From positions 1 to 33,199 of the forward strand of contig JAJFLO010000151.1 of the NCBI GenBank assembly GCA_021772675.1: a DNA stretch of 33,199 bases. The letters are read 5' to 3'. Positions 1 through 8,400 of this stretch are shown piece after piece (position 1 is the stretch's first letter; every line of letters starts with the position of its first letter). This stretch comes from Verrucomicrobiota bacterium (GTDB lineage Bacteria > Verrucomicrobiota > Lentisphaeria > JABSQK01 > JAJFLO01). The notes under the pieces are model-generated. The model saw nothing but the letters and a program-made list of their open reading frames with translations, was not told the DNA's origin and did not search any database. The position numbers and the translations under genes are program-made.

Positions 1-2
1 AT

Positions 3-128
3 CAAGACACGCATAAGAAAGATAAAGTGATAAAGAAATTAATAGAATTTCTCAATGAAACACAGTATCGCTTTCCGGGTACTGATTTAGCGATTTTATA
101 TCATTTCGTCTCAGGGGAAAATCCCTGA
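3..128 (+). pseudogene. C-terminal tail of a gene cut by the window edge, possibly a transposase
   Basis: An open frame enters from the left edge and stops with TGA at 126-128, giving about 41 residues. It contains a lysine-rich helix (KKLIEFLNETQ) and then FPGTDLAILYHF. A short tail of the form 'T-x-FPGTDL-x-L-x-Y' after a lysine-rich helix is, from memory, common at the C-terminus of several DDE transposase families; this is recognition by eye, not alignment. The rest lies outside the window, so it cannot be said whether the gene is intact. The fragments to its right fit a transposon border, but an unrelated gene end is possible. Confidence 0.35.
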
Positions 129-163
129 GGTCATGTGTTCAGAGTCTAATTCATTTCGATTTA

Positions 164-304
164 TCAACTTGCATCAGAAGATAATTTCTTGATTCCAATA
201 GACTCTAACAAATTCTTAGTATCCTCTGAGAGCAGATCCCAATGCTCCAATATGAAATCGTTGTCTTTGAGGACCTTTCGTTTCAATTCATCAACTTTCT
301 CCAT
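164..304 (-). CDS. Small acidic helical protein of 46 residues, hypothetical
   Basis: ATG at 304-302 opens a 46-codon frame ending in TGA at 166-164. The protein starts MEKVDELKRKVLKDNDF and continues with EHWDLLSEDTKNLLESIGIKKL. The composition is highly charged and amphipathic, as in a genuine small helical protein rather than a random frame. An overlapping plus-strand frame at 189-371 has an implausible serine-rich composition and was discarded. No Shine-Dalgarno sequence is obvious, and no family is recognised. It converges on the transposase-like tail at 3-128. Confidence 0.35.
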   Translation of the reverse strand: MEKVDELKRKVLKDNDFILEHWDLLSEDTKNLLESIGIKKLSSDAS

Positions 305-426
305 GATCGCAATCAATAATGAACAATTCCTTAAAGCCATAGCGTACAGTCATTTCGGTCAACTTTCTTAGATAGACTTAACGTTTGAGTATTGAGGTTA
401 TAAGCGAGTGGTAACCTGTAAACTAT

Positions 427-591
427 ATGAAGCTGAGAAATTCAAACGCGATAAAACTGAACGACATTCAGGAAGCGATCTCTACAATTAAGGAAGATCT
501 GCGCGACATTAATCTGAAACTGGACTATGTCATTGAACTCTATGGAGAATTGCGATATCGGCAAGACATGGAAAATCATGATCAGTCATAG
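427..591 (+). CDS. Small coiled-coil protein of 54 residues, phage-like, hypothetical
   Basis: ATG at 427 opens a 54-codon frame ending in TAG at 589-591. The sequence has heptad-like spacing of hydrophobic residues through IQEAISTIKEDLRDINLKLD and then YVIELYGELRY, so nearly the whole protein should form one amphipathic helix or coiled coil. It lies 55 bases before the SSB-like gene in the same direction. Small coiled-coil proteins of unknown role are common next to ssb in phage and plasmid replication modules, so it is probably part of that remnant. No catalytic motif is present and no family can be named. Confidence 0.45.
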   Translation: MKLRNSNAIKLNDIQEAISTIKEDLRDINLKLDYVIELYGELRYRQDMENHDQS

Positions 592-646
592 TTCGTGAAT
601 GAGGTCGTCAGGGAAAGCTTGACTAGTGACAGGAGGTAATAAGAAG

Positions 647-964
647 ATGAATCGAATCTGTTTATCAGGAAAAATTATGCGGAACGCAGTGCTGCAAGGC
701 GAACAACTAAGAATGTTGACATTCTCGCTTGAGACTGAAACGGCAATTTGGAATAAGTTTACCCAGAGACGCAGGACTGTATTGGTGCAGTGTTTAGTGT
801 ACGAAGCGACACGTGATTTTGTACAGTTTCTTACTACTAAAGCCAAAGGTAGAACTGTTGTTTGTGAAGGACACGTAGAGCGATCTAGTCAGCAATTAAA
901 CGGAGAACGGAAATTTCGTATGGATATCGTGATTGCGTCTGAGTCGATAGAAGTTATCAAATAA
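647..964 (+). CDS. ssb: Single-stranded DNA-binding (SSB/OB-fold) protein
   Basis: This is a protein of about 105 residues with the layout of bacterial and phage SSB. It opens with a first strand (NRICLSGKIMRNAV), then an LTFSLETETAIWNKFTQRRR segment, then VQCLVYEATRDFVQF in the place of the usual 'V-x-x-W-g-x-x-A-e-x', then KGRTVVCEGHVERSSQQLNG matching the conserved 'KG-x-x-v-x-V-e-G-x-L' turn. It ends without the acidic DDDIPF tail that docks repair partners in cellular SSB. ATG 647 was chosen because AGGAGG lies at 631-636 with good spacing; a GTG start at 626 would include that ribosome site in the coding region. It likely coats single-stranded DNA in a phage-like replication module with the coiled-coil and Dam fragments beside it. 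Confidence 0.7.
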   Translation: MNRICLSGKIMRNAVLQGEQLRMLTFSLETETAIWNKFTQRRRTVLVQCLVYEATRDFVQFLTTKAKGRTVVCEGHVERSSQQLNGERKFRMDIVIASESIEVIK

Positions 965-1014
965 ATTGATAATCAAAAGAAAGAAGATATCGCGTTATTC
1001 AGTTGGTAGTCAAT

Positions 1015-1110
1015 ATGATCGCCAAGCAACTCATTTCTTCAAAAGACCAAACATGGGCAACTCCAATAGAGTTTTTTAATAAGCTTGATTCGGTATTCGA
1101 TTTCAAATGA
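1015..1110 (+). pseudogene. 5' fragment of a phage-type DNA N6-adenine methyltransferase (Dam family)
   Basis: ATG at 1015 starts 31 codons ending in TGA at 1108-1110. The stretch SSKDQTWATPIEFFNKLDSVFDF matches the characteristic N-terminus of phage Dam-type methyltransferases ('s-x-d-x-W-x-T-P-x-x-f-f-d-x-L-d-x-x-F-x-F'), which is normally followed by the SAM-binding and DPPY regions. None of that follows here, and the next frame is unrelated. This is therefore a truncated gene whose body was lost by deletion or replacement. The stop overlaps the ATG of the next frame as ATGA, so any ribosome finishing the fragment could restart there. Confidence 0.6.
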
Positions 1111-1499
1111 CTTACATTGCAAAAGAATTTACTATGAAAATTCCACTCGTTATTTCAATCCTGGCCCTTTCAAATGCGCCCTCAACATCCATGATAAATT
1201 CGAGACCTAGAATTGGCCAATCAAAGAATTATAAAATTACAGATTTTACAGGAATACACTACAAGGACGACGACATATTGTTCAAATCAATCGCCCCCTA
1301 CATGGAAGATGGATACCTTGAACTCGTTGAAGGAGATGGTTACCATTGGAAATGGGTATTCAAAAACGGAAGAGTTACCGAAACCAAAGCAATAGGACCA
1401 ATTCCAAAACACATCCTGCAAAAAATACAAGAATGTAAAAACCATCCGACTTCACGCCACACAAGAGTGCTAAAAGAATGGCGAATCGGACCAGCATGA
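1107..1499 (+). CDS. Hypothetical protein of 130 residues
   Basis: The frame opens at ATG 1107, overlapping the stop of the Dam fragment as ATGA, and stops with TGA at 1497-1499. A second possible start, ATG 1134, would begin MKIPLVISILALSNA, which looks like a short signal peptide or lipid-facing helix. The body is soluble and tryptophan/glycine-rich (DGYHWKWVFKNGRV), with a basic C-terminal helix (PKHILQKIQECKNHP). No family is recognised. Because it sits directly after a truncated gene, it may be the remaining 3' part of another gene joined at the breakpoint. Neither start has a convincing Shine-Dalgarno sequence. Confidence 0.45.
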   Translation: MTYIAKEFTMKIPLVISILALSNAPSTSMINSRPRIGQSKNYKITDFTGIHYKDDDILFKSIAPYMEDGYLELVEGDGYHWKWVFKNGRVTETKAIGPIPKHILQKIQECKNHPTSRHTRVLKEWRIGPA

Positions 1500-1529
1500 T
1501 CCGATCTCCAGCCTCCTCCTCAAAGCTAT

Positions 1530-1676
1530 ATGAACGATAAAATCACCATAACAATCAACAAGCTAATTTGAAAGATACTCGTTCAACTCAAGCTGGACAA
1601 AGACCTGCGAAATTTTGACGCCGTCTTACAATTCCTCCTAAACAACAATGACAACAGAACCAAACACCCGAAATAA
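1530..1676 (+). pseudogene. Broken antitoxin-like small gene with an internal TGA
   Basis: Reading from ATG 1530 gives MNDKITITINKLI, then TGA at 1569-1571, then KILVQLKLDKDLRNFDAVLQFLL and a TAA at 1674. 'M-x-DKITITI-x-K-x-x-x-x-x-L-x-x-L-K-x-x-x-x-x-x-x-DAV-x-x-x-LL' is the pattern of short antitoxin-like proteins with a beta strand followed by two helices. The TGA could come from CGA by one C-to-T change. Genuine TGA stops nearby (1497-1499) argue against recoding of TGA as tryptophan. The same frame continues through the stop into the next gene's homologous region. Confidence 0.4.
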
Positions 1677-1715
1677 AATGAGCTCCTCCCAGAGTGTAGG
1701 GAGAAGATAGATTCG

Positions 1716-1979
1716 TTGGACGAGATCATCATAGACAAATTTATCGTCGCGATTGGAGATGACAATGAACTAATACGCCACGGAGATATGTATCACGAAT
1801 TCTGCGAGAAACAACCAGAATACGCTTGTCCCGAATGCAATGAAATACTCTTTCTTGACGAGGCCGCTGCGATCGCCTTTCTTCAAGGTAAAACACGAGA
1901 GCAAGCACACCGTGAAGTGATGGATGGTATTAGGAAAAAGATGGAATTATGGGAAAAGAATAAAAATCAGTCAAAATAA
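1716..1979 (+). CDS. Small CxxC (zinc-ribbon-like) protein, first of a tandem pair, 5' end decayed
   Basis: The annotated frame begins at TTG 1716 and encodes 87 residues with CPEC at about 38-41 and the phrase ILFLDEAAAIAFLQG. Reading the frame backwards from 1716 to 1677 adds PECREKIDS, which aligns with the start of the next gene (YPKCEAQINF). No start codon is available there because a stop lies at 1674-1676. The ancestral protein was therefore longer and its 5' end has been lost by mutation or a frameshift. A paired cysteine motif suggests a small metal-binding domain. Function is unknown; the C-terminal helix (REVMDGIRKKMELWEKNK) is absent from its paralogue. Confidence 0.45.
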   Translation: MDEIIIDKFIVAIGDDNELIRHGDMYHEFCEKQPEYACPECNEILFLDEAAAIAFLQGKTREQAHREVMDGIRKKMELWEKNKNQSK

Positions 1980-2035
1980 TCCGAAGCCGCAAAACAAATT
2001 TTTAGATAACAACGGATGTGAAGCCGCGATAGAAG

Positions 2036-2278
2036 ATGACCGAAACACCAGCCAACTCAAAAGTGACTTACCCGAAATGCGAAGCACAAATAAACTTTTT
2101 AGAACGATACGTGATGGACAAACAAATTATGATAGTAGAGAACGGCGAAATCAGACGATACCTTGATAAGGCCTTCGAAATATGCGACAATATACCAGTA
2201 TTCAAATGTTCAAAATGCGAGGACATCCTTTTCGACCATGACGACGAGGCCGAACAATTCCTAAAAAGAGACGGGTAA
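2036..2278 (+). CDS. Small CxxC (zinc-ribbon-like) protein, second of a tandem pair
   Basis: ATG 2036 opens 80 codons. The protein parallels the preceding gene throughout: INFLERYVMDKQIMIVENGEIRR against IDSLDEIIIDKFIVAIGDDNELIR, then EICDNIPVFKCSKCEDILF against EFCEKQPEYACPECNEILF, then DDEAEQFL against EAAAIAFL. CSKC forms the conserved paired-cysteine motif. The upstream half-motif is YPKC, where an ancestral CPxC may have lost its first cysteine (TGC to TAC). The two genes arose by duplication and have diverged considerably. Role unknown; small single-domain metal-binding proteins of this size are frequent in phage and defence cargo. Confidence 0.45.
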   Translation: MTETPANSKVTYPKCEAQINFLERYVMDKQIMIVENGEIRRYLDKAFEICDNIPVFKCSKCEDILFDHDDEAEQFLKRDG

Positions 2279-2789
2279 AAATCTAGACCATATGAATCCC
2301 CCGATCCGAAATTGAAACTAACCTTCAAAGCCGTCCAACAAATTTTCAAAACCAAATTCTTAACAACTCCATTTGAAATATCGCTTAATCGACAGTGGCC
2401 TGTTAAAAAAACGAAAAGATTTTTTCAATTTTAAAAAATTTAAATTTTTCGAAAAATTTCCAAAATTCTACTAACCAAAACATTGAATCAGTTTTAAAAA
2501 ACTCGAAGGTCATGTATCATTGAAAAGGGTTGAATGAGATACTCTAAAAATAGAAACTACTATCAAAATAAACCTGATCAACAACCAGAATAAACCCTGA
2601 AATAATCCCCGAATAAACTTTATTCCACCCTATTCCAAGGGAATAAATGCAAATTGGAATGACAATATAATTTTACCTCACCAATTTATTCTATGTAGCA
2701 ATCCATTCCAAAAATGACGACAGTATCTTGAAAAAGTACAAATCCATTATTTTCTGTTATTGGGAATTCGACGCAAATTTTACTAACAA
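2279..2789. other. AT-rich spacer without a gene
   Basis: No convincing reading frame lies between the CxxC pair and the cyclase, which converge on this spacer. Positions about 2400-2470 are almost pure A and T, with runs of A and T on both strands. Positions about 2580-2650 carry repeated 'GAATAAA/TTTATTCC' words that form the hairpin listed separately. The spacer probably holds the 3' ends of both transcription units. Confidence 0.5.
2619..2647. terminator. Inverted repeat, possible bidirectional terminator
   Basis: TTTATTCC at 2619-2626 is exactly repeated in reverse complement as GGAATAAA at 2640-2647, with a 13-base loop. Inside it, TATTCC and GGAATA (2631-2636 and 2640-2645) form a competing shorter hairpin. 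It lies between converging genes, where a terminator is expected, but the arms are AT-rich and no long T run follows directly, so a terminator role is tentative. Confidence 0.3.
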
Positions 2790-4193
2790 TCAACTTTTGG
2801 ACTCCTTTAGGTTACTAAGGTAGAGTTCGATACCTTGACTATTCAGATGATCTGGCCTAAAGTGGTATACTGGAAAGCGATTTCCTAGCCCCTTTAAATC
2901 AAGAAAAATTGGACGATGATCTTCGAAACAACTTGAGGTTAAAAAGGATTTATCTAGGTGGCTGAATACAGTTTGACTAATAAGAATTGGCGCTACTCTT
3001 TCTCCAGTGTCAATGTTAATAACTCGTGCAGCTTTTGATTCAAGTCGTTCGGCGAAATTTACATGGTCTCCAATTGCAGTATATTCTTCACTTCCTGGCT
3101 TACCAAAGTAATCAAAAAAAACCTCCCCCAAATTAATGCCAATTCCAAGATGTAAATCGATACTTTCATTATGCTCTTTCTTGAACTTTGATTGAAATGA
3201 GCAAGATCCGACAGCAGAATCATCATCTATCCTCCAACTCTGCTTCAGTTTTTCAAAGATTTCGATCATCTCCTTTGCACAAAGAAGTGCTCTACCGCAG
3301 GTTTCCTTGGAATCATTTGAATACTCTCCAAATATTGCCATGATACCATCACCCATAAATTTGTCGACGCGACCGTATCGACCTATTACTCTGCCTAATT
3401 CATCGCAATACCTATTGATTAATTTTGTTACAGCTTCAAAGCAACTCTTGTTTCGCAGAATTTCAGTAACAGTACTGAAATTTCTGATATCTGCAAACAT
3501 AATGGCTACTCGATTTTCACCACGTCTTCGATATTCTGGCAAATACATTGATGGTATTTTCGAGAATACTGTTTCAAAATTCTTGATTATCAATTGTTGT
3601 AAATCTTGAATGCCATTCTGCAAATGCTCAAAATATATTTTGGGTCCGTAAACCTTTGGATAATCAGGATCATTCCAAAACAATGCAAGACCAAGATTAT
3701 ACCAATCGTTTCCTGATTGACATGACAACCTCACGACGTACACGAAATTTGATGGACATTCACCCATGGAATCCCAAAGAATTCCATGTTCAACTTTGCG
3801 ATACTTTGATACTAATTTAAGATTCATAAATTTTTTTTCGCCAAGCTGCCAAAATTTTTCAGCATCCAACGCATTAATGCCAAATACTATAGGGTTTTGA
3901 TGGTTTAGTGATACACGGGTATAACAATCTTCATTTGTCGAACACGAACGTGAAAAATAGTGTAGTTCTCCAAGGTTGTTGTCCCCTTTTTGTCGGTTTG
4001 GATTTAAAACAATATGGACACTCCTATTTGTACTCAAAAAATATGATAGTTTAACTAATACGATATTGAAAATCTCCTGCATAAGTTTCTGAAAGGGCCC
4101 CTTTTTTGTAAATTCTTCAACTATTTCTCTGTAACTAGAGAACCATTCACCAAGGAATTCACTCATATCGAGTATACGATTATCGACAGCCAT
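2790..4193 (-). CDS. Class III adenylate cyclase with an N-terminal GAF-like domain
   Basis: This 467-residue protein should make cyclic AMP from ATP. Residues about 40-200 look like a GAF-type sensory domain (alternating strands such as FVYVVRLSCQ and LGLALFWNDP). Residues about 224-405 are the cyclase homology domain. Both metal-binding aspartates are present (D235 in MFADIRNFS, D282 in KFMGDGIMAIFG). The purine-selecting K278 and the transition-state Asn/Arg in DHVNFAERLES (N379, R383) are also present, so the enzyme should be active and adenylate- rather than guanylate-specific. An insert around 320-340 separates the two halves. No membrane segment is seen. It starts 8 bases after the receiver gene and is surely co-transcribed. 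Ligand of the GAF-like part unknown. Confidence 0.85.
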   Translation of the reverse strand: MAVDNRILDMSEFLGEWFSSYREIVEEFTKKGPFQKLMQEIFNIVLVKLSYFLSTNRSVHIVLNPNRQKGDNNLGELHYFSRSCSTNEDCYTRVSLNHQNPIVFGINALDAEKFWQLGEKKFMNLKLVSKYRKVEHGILWDSMGECPSNFVYVVRLSCQSGNDWYNLGLALFWNDPDYPKVYGPKIYFEHLQNGIQDLQQLIIKNFETVFSKIPSMYLPEYRRRGENRVAIMFADIRNFSTVTEILRNKSCFEAVTKLINRYCDELGRVIGRYGRVDKFMGDGIMAIFGEYSNDSKETCGRALLCAKEMIEIFEKLKQSWRIDDDSAVGSCSFQSKFKKEHNESIDLHLGIGINLGEVFFDYFGKPGSEEYTAIGDHVNFAERLESKAARVINIDTGERVAPILISQTVFSHLDKSFLTSSCFEDHRPIFLDLKGLGNRFPVYHFRPDHLNSQGIELYLSNLKESKS

Positions 4194-4201
4194 TTAGCAC
4201 C

Positions 4202-4624
4202 TCACTTTTTTTCATTTTTAAATGTTCGGTTTGAAATCAATGATGATATTCGTTGACGACCTTCAATTTTTGAATTCCAAAGAGTTACTATACCTAATAG
4301 TTTATTACTTATGTTATAGTCATGTTTGTATTTATCCCGCGACAATTGGCTCATAACCACCACATCCGGTAGTCTCTTCTTGGATTGAAAACATTCTTTG
4401 ATGAACCGTAGAATATAAAGTCCAGCTTTTCTATCCAAATCTCTTTCGCCTGAAGTCTTAGGTAGTATTAGGTCAAGTATAATAAAATCTATATTGTCAT
4501 CAATTTTAATTTTGGCACTAATAATACAATCTGCGGTATCAACCAAACAAGCTGGATTCCTACTCACAAGGCGAATTATAGCAGCTTGATCAAAGGGGTT
4601 ATTCGTTATAATCAATACTTTCAT
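4202..4624 (-). CDS. Stand-alone response-regulator receiver domain, atypical
   Basis: This 140-residue protein has only a receiver domain. The phosphoacceptor is D51 in FIILDLILPKTSGE, the switch serine is S92 in VVVMSQLS, and a lysine near 119 could fill the conserved lysine position. The acidic pair that binds magnesium after the first strand is replaced by asparagines (LIITNNPFDQ, N8-N9), so normal phosphorylation is doubtful and it may work as a constitutive protein-protein module. The extended loop after D51 (SGERDLDRKAG) resembles atypical receivers in cyclase and kinase operons. It precedes the cyclase by 8 bases and probably controls it. No Shine-Dalgarno sequence is clear before ATG 4624. 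No sensor kinase gene is present nearby. Confidence 0.75.
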   Translation of the reverse strand: MKVLIITNNPFDQAAIIRLVSRNPACLVDTADCIISAKIKIDDNIDFIILDLILPKTSGERDLDRKAGLYILRFIKECFQSKKRLPDVVVMSQLSRDKYKHDYNISNKLLGIVTLWNSKIEGRQRISSLISNRTFKNEKK

Positions 4625-5473
4625 AGTTTTAAGTTGAATAAATTTTTTAACATTATTTTATGGTGACGATTAATACACGGAGTAATTTGTATACCGAAAT
4701 ACGCAAAAACAGGGGTAGTTATTTATAAACTACGGATTCGTCGTGTTATGTACCAAATCAATTGACTGCTCCATTAGTGCATTGATTATTTGGATAATAA
4801 CTCGACCTTTAAATAAGGAATCGTTGATTCATTCAAAAACTTATTTGTCATTTTTAATGATTTTTTAAGAATATGAATCTGGAGTAGATTAAATATGTCG
4901 GCGTCGTAAATTTGTAAACGATATTTATCTCAAAAATTTGCGACACTTATTGAAAAATCAGGCAAAGAGAGCATATATTATTTACAAAATTGAGTAATTC
5001 TTTGCTAAATATTTTATCCATTTAACGAATCTTCGCAGGGCCAGAAAAATGATATAAACATTTACTTATAAGTAATTTATATTGTTATGTTAAGTTCAGG
5101 AATTGTCTTTTAAACGACTCTCACAGTTGGATTCTGCCTTTTGCCGAAGTGTCTCACATTTATCTTTTGAAAAACAGGCTAAAATTTCCGACGCCAATAT
5201 GTCAGTAGTAAAGATAATGGGATAATGGGAGATTAGGGTTACAACTATTTGGGACTGCTTGAGTGAACTTGAGTGCATAAATATAAAAAATTAGACAAGG
5301 ATACTGATAATTTTACCGAGAAACAAATTTGTGGAAAGAATTGAAAAATGTAACGATTGATATAGAGCGATATTGTAAACTATCAAAACTAATGTCAAAA
5401 ATATAAAGTGATTATAGTGTACTTTTTCTGCCTTTAGATAATCGGCATTAAAGCTCCAACTTTCTTCCAATCT
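4625..5473. other. Long AT-rich intergenic region upstream of the receiver-cyclase pair
   Basis: About 850 bases separate the end of the large operon from the receiver gene. The only frame of note, minus strand 5096-5278, lacks a ribosome site and family features and is left out. The region should contain the promoter of the receiver-cyclase unit (near 4640-4720, reading leftward) and the 3' end of the operon. A strong inverted repeat lies at 4903-4944. The length is unusual for bacterial intergenic DNA. Confidence 0.5.
4903..4944. repeat. Inverted repeat with 11-base arms in the receiver-cyclase leader
   Basis: GTCGTAAATTT at 4903-4913 pairs with AAATTTGCGAC at 4934-4944, with a single G-T wobble and a 20-base loop. 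It lies about 280 bases upstream of the receiver start on the leader side. It could be an operator, an RNA hairpin or a leftover element end. No flanking T run marks it as a terminator. Confidence 0.35.
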
Positions 5474-8400
5474 CTATAATGCCATGTCAATTAGTTTTGA
5501 TTTAATATTTTTATCCCTGTCATCAAAGTCATTAGCAATTTGCCAGGCCATATCTCTCATTAGCTCATGCCCCGAGTCTACAGGTAGGCATATTATTACC
5601 CTTAATAATTTAATCATGACATAGAAAGGAATCGGTGGATCTGACAAAATTTTTTCAACCCTAATGCGAAGCTCACAAGGACATATCTCCAATAATTCCA
5701 TGGAATCAAGTAAACTATGAATTAGTCCACGTAGTTGATTTACGTCAGTTTTTGTATATGATAAAATTTGATCCGCAACTTGTGGAATCAAAGTGGAGGT
5801 AAACAACTTAATCTTATCGCCACAAATTTCAGAAAATTTTGCGATCCCCTCAAGGTTAGAACTAACAACCCAATCAAAAATGAGACTGGGCGCAATATGT
5901 TGGCAGAATAATGGCAATACATTTTTGATCTGTGAACCAAATGTATCGTAGAGATTTACAATACATGTCCACATTTCAGGGTATTCCAATTCAGTATTGA
6001 TCATTCGGGAGGTAAACGTATGGGCAATACCAGACGTAGGACAATTAAATTCACGAAGAGTTACTATTAATGAGAAAAGTCTCCTCCGATCCTTCATGTA
6101 AATATCTATAATCGTAGTATGTCGGGTTAGAAAATTAATTACATTCGAATCGATGTTTGAATTGGAAAATGGAAGGGCACCCAATAATAAACAAATTTGA
6201 TCATTAGATTCAATAGGATAGGCAAACATGGTACCAATAAGTGATTGAAATTCGGTCAATAGTTTACTTGTTCCAGCTTTTTTGCAAAGCCCCCCTAGCA
6301 CCTCATTAACTTTTTTCATTTGTTGTTTTTCACTGGCTAGATAACTCATACGTTTTTCGAATGTCGCAACTGTACTTGCTTTTAGGTCAAGATTAAAAAA
6401 CTCTTCTAATATGGCTTGCCACTTTTGTTGCCTCATATCAAAGGTCATAACTCCATCTAAGGACAGCAGAAAAACGTCGTCAGTCCAATTAGGTAATTCG
6501 TGTGCTCCCCAAACTTTGAGCAGCCAATTTCTCCACTTGAATTCCAGGCTATCTACTTTCCATGGTTTGAGGTTACCGATTCTAAGCAGCGTATATGTCA
6601 GTGAAGCAATTGATCGACCACGTATCCAGGCCAAAGCAATTGCAGTTGAATTATTTATACCGTTTTCGGCTTCAATATGAATCAAAATTTCTTGCATAGC
6701 ATGCCTTGAAATTGAGATATCATCCAAATGCGATTGGTACAATTGAGGGATACAATCGAATAGTGAACGTGGACCTTTCCATTGATCGTTTTTTTGCACT
6801 ACGGCATCCATACGACAACGAATAATCCACGGAATAAAATCATACATATACGCATCAAAGTACTGGCCGGACGGACTGTATCGTAGCCATGCTTTTAATA
6901 TTGATATTTGTACAGAATGACAAAGGTATTTTGAAGAAGTATTCACACTATCTGGTAGACAAAGTGTTGACACTTCGTTACTATGCTCTTGTAAATCTTC
7001 TTCATTACAATGAACCTCACAAATTTTAATAAATGTTTCCATTTCTAAACAATTTGCCCAATTCTTTTTTGCCGAAATTTTTGGCAAATCTGATATGAGT
7101 TTCCATGCTTCATCACGTATTATTTTTAGAGTATCTGGAAAATCATTCAAAACTCGGAAAATGAATGGAAGTCGCTTAACTATAGATAACATGTCACCAT
7201 CATCAAACGCGCGTCTTAAAACATAAAAAGTTGCATCACGAATGTTTTTTACCTGTTGGTCTTGGAAAGGGCGCAATCCTACAAGCTGTTCCAAAGATTC
7301 TCTAAAAGCAGCAGAAAGATTAGAATTCCAATATTGTGAATCAAAGAAAGTAAGCAAGCTCTTAGGAATTTCAAAATTTTTTGCCTGGGAATCCGCTCTG
7401 AGCTGCTGTATAACATCGAGCAGAAAACGATCGTCAGTAATAAATTCAGTCAACTTGTTATCATTCAACTTTTCTATAATGGCCAATTCTACATTTTTAA
7501 GAATGGTACGATTGGTAGTCAAGGAAACAGAAATTGGAACCGCGTACTGGTGAATGCTTTCCCAGTCTGATTGTAAAATCAAGTTTGGAAGTGACTCCAA
7601 TATCCGAGATGACACACTTACATTTGCGAATGAATCACGATTGAACATACCCAGTTCAGCAAGAAGGAAAGTTGGACCGGTTTTGTAGTTTTCAATTTCT
7701 TCAAGAATTTCAGGAAGAGGACGCCAAGGTATATTACAAAGCTGCAAACACAGTGCAGTTCCGAGCATAGTACAAATACCAGTAGATCGCTTTATACAGT
7801 CTTTTAACAAAACTTTGGTGTCCACACCATCTGGAGCTTCAAGGTAAACCCCAATAAATAAACTAGAATTTGAAACTTGTTTATTAAGCAAGAAAAATTC
7901 AAATCTCAATAATTGTGGGTCATCAGATAAAAAACCAGCGGAACACCGATATGAAAAATTTGAGATTGACTTTGGACGACCAATGACAGGAATAACTTCG
8001 GTTTCAAGATCAAATAGGCAAAATTCACGTGGCAGATTTTCTTGGCATATAAGTCTAACAATATACAAGATATGTGGACGTGGATCGTTCCGTAAATCAA
8101 TTGGTTCCCTTGAACATATTTGGTCACCCACTGATACCTCTCTCTCTTTCCGATTACCTACAATTTTCCATGATGCCTGTTTTAGCTCTTTGAGGCTGAG
8201 ACCTCTTCGTTTTATCTTAACTTTTAGTTGTGTAATCTCTTTTTTGTCTTCTATTATTAACCGTCTTAATTCTCGATATGAATTTCTATTTATATTACAT
8301 ACGAGGTTTTGAGCTTTCGGTGTTAGTCGCTCGCAGAGATTATCTAATAACGTTTCTTTTTCAGATGTCGTTTTATTCTTAGATCGCTTGTACAATATAT

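Noticed and set aside
1569..1571. TGA read as tryptophan (alternative genetic code)
   Set aside because: TGA acts as a normal stop at 1497-1499, at the end of the membrane-protein partner gene at about 14559, and elsewhere, so the internal TGA is better explained as a nonsense mutation.
1924..2166. Plus-strand frame overlapping both CxxC genes
   Set aside because: It covers the same DNA in another frame; its composition is unlike a protein and the paralogy between the two CxxC frames shows which frame is real.
5096..5278. Minus-strand 60-codon frame in the long spacer
   Set aside because: No ribosome site, no domain, and an irregular composition; considered chance.
5400..5473. Terminator after the large operon
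   Set aside because: Only a four-base TGCC/GGCA stem could be found, too weak to call.
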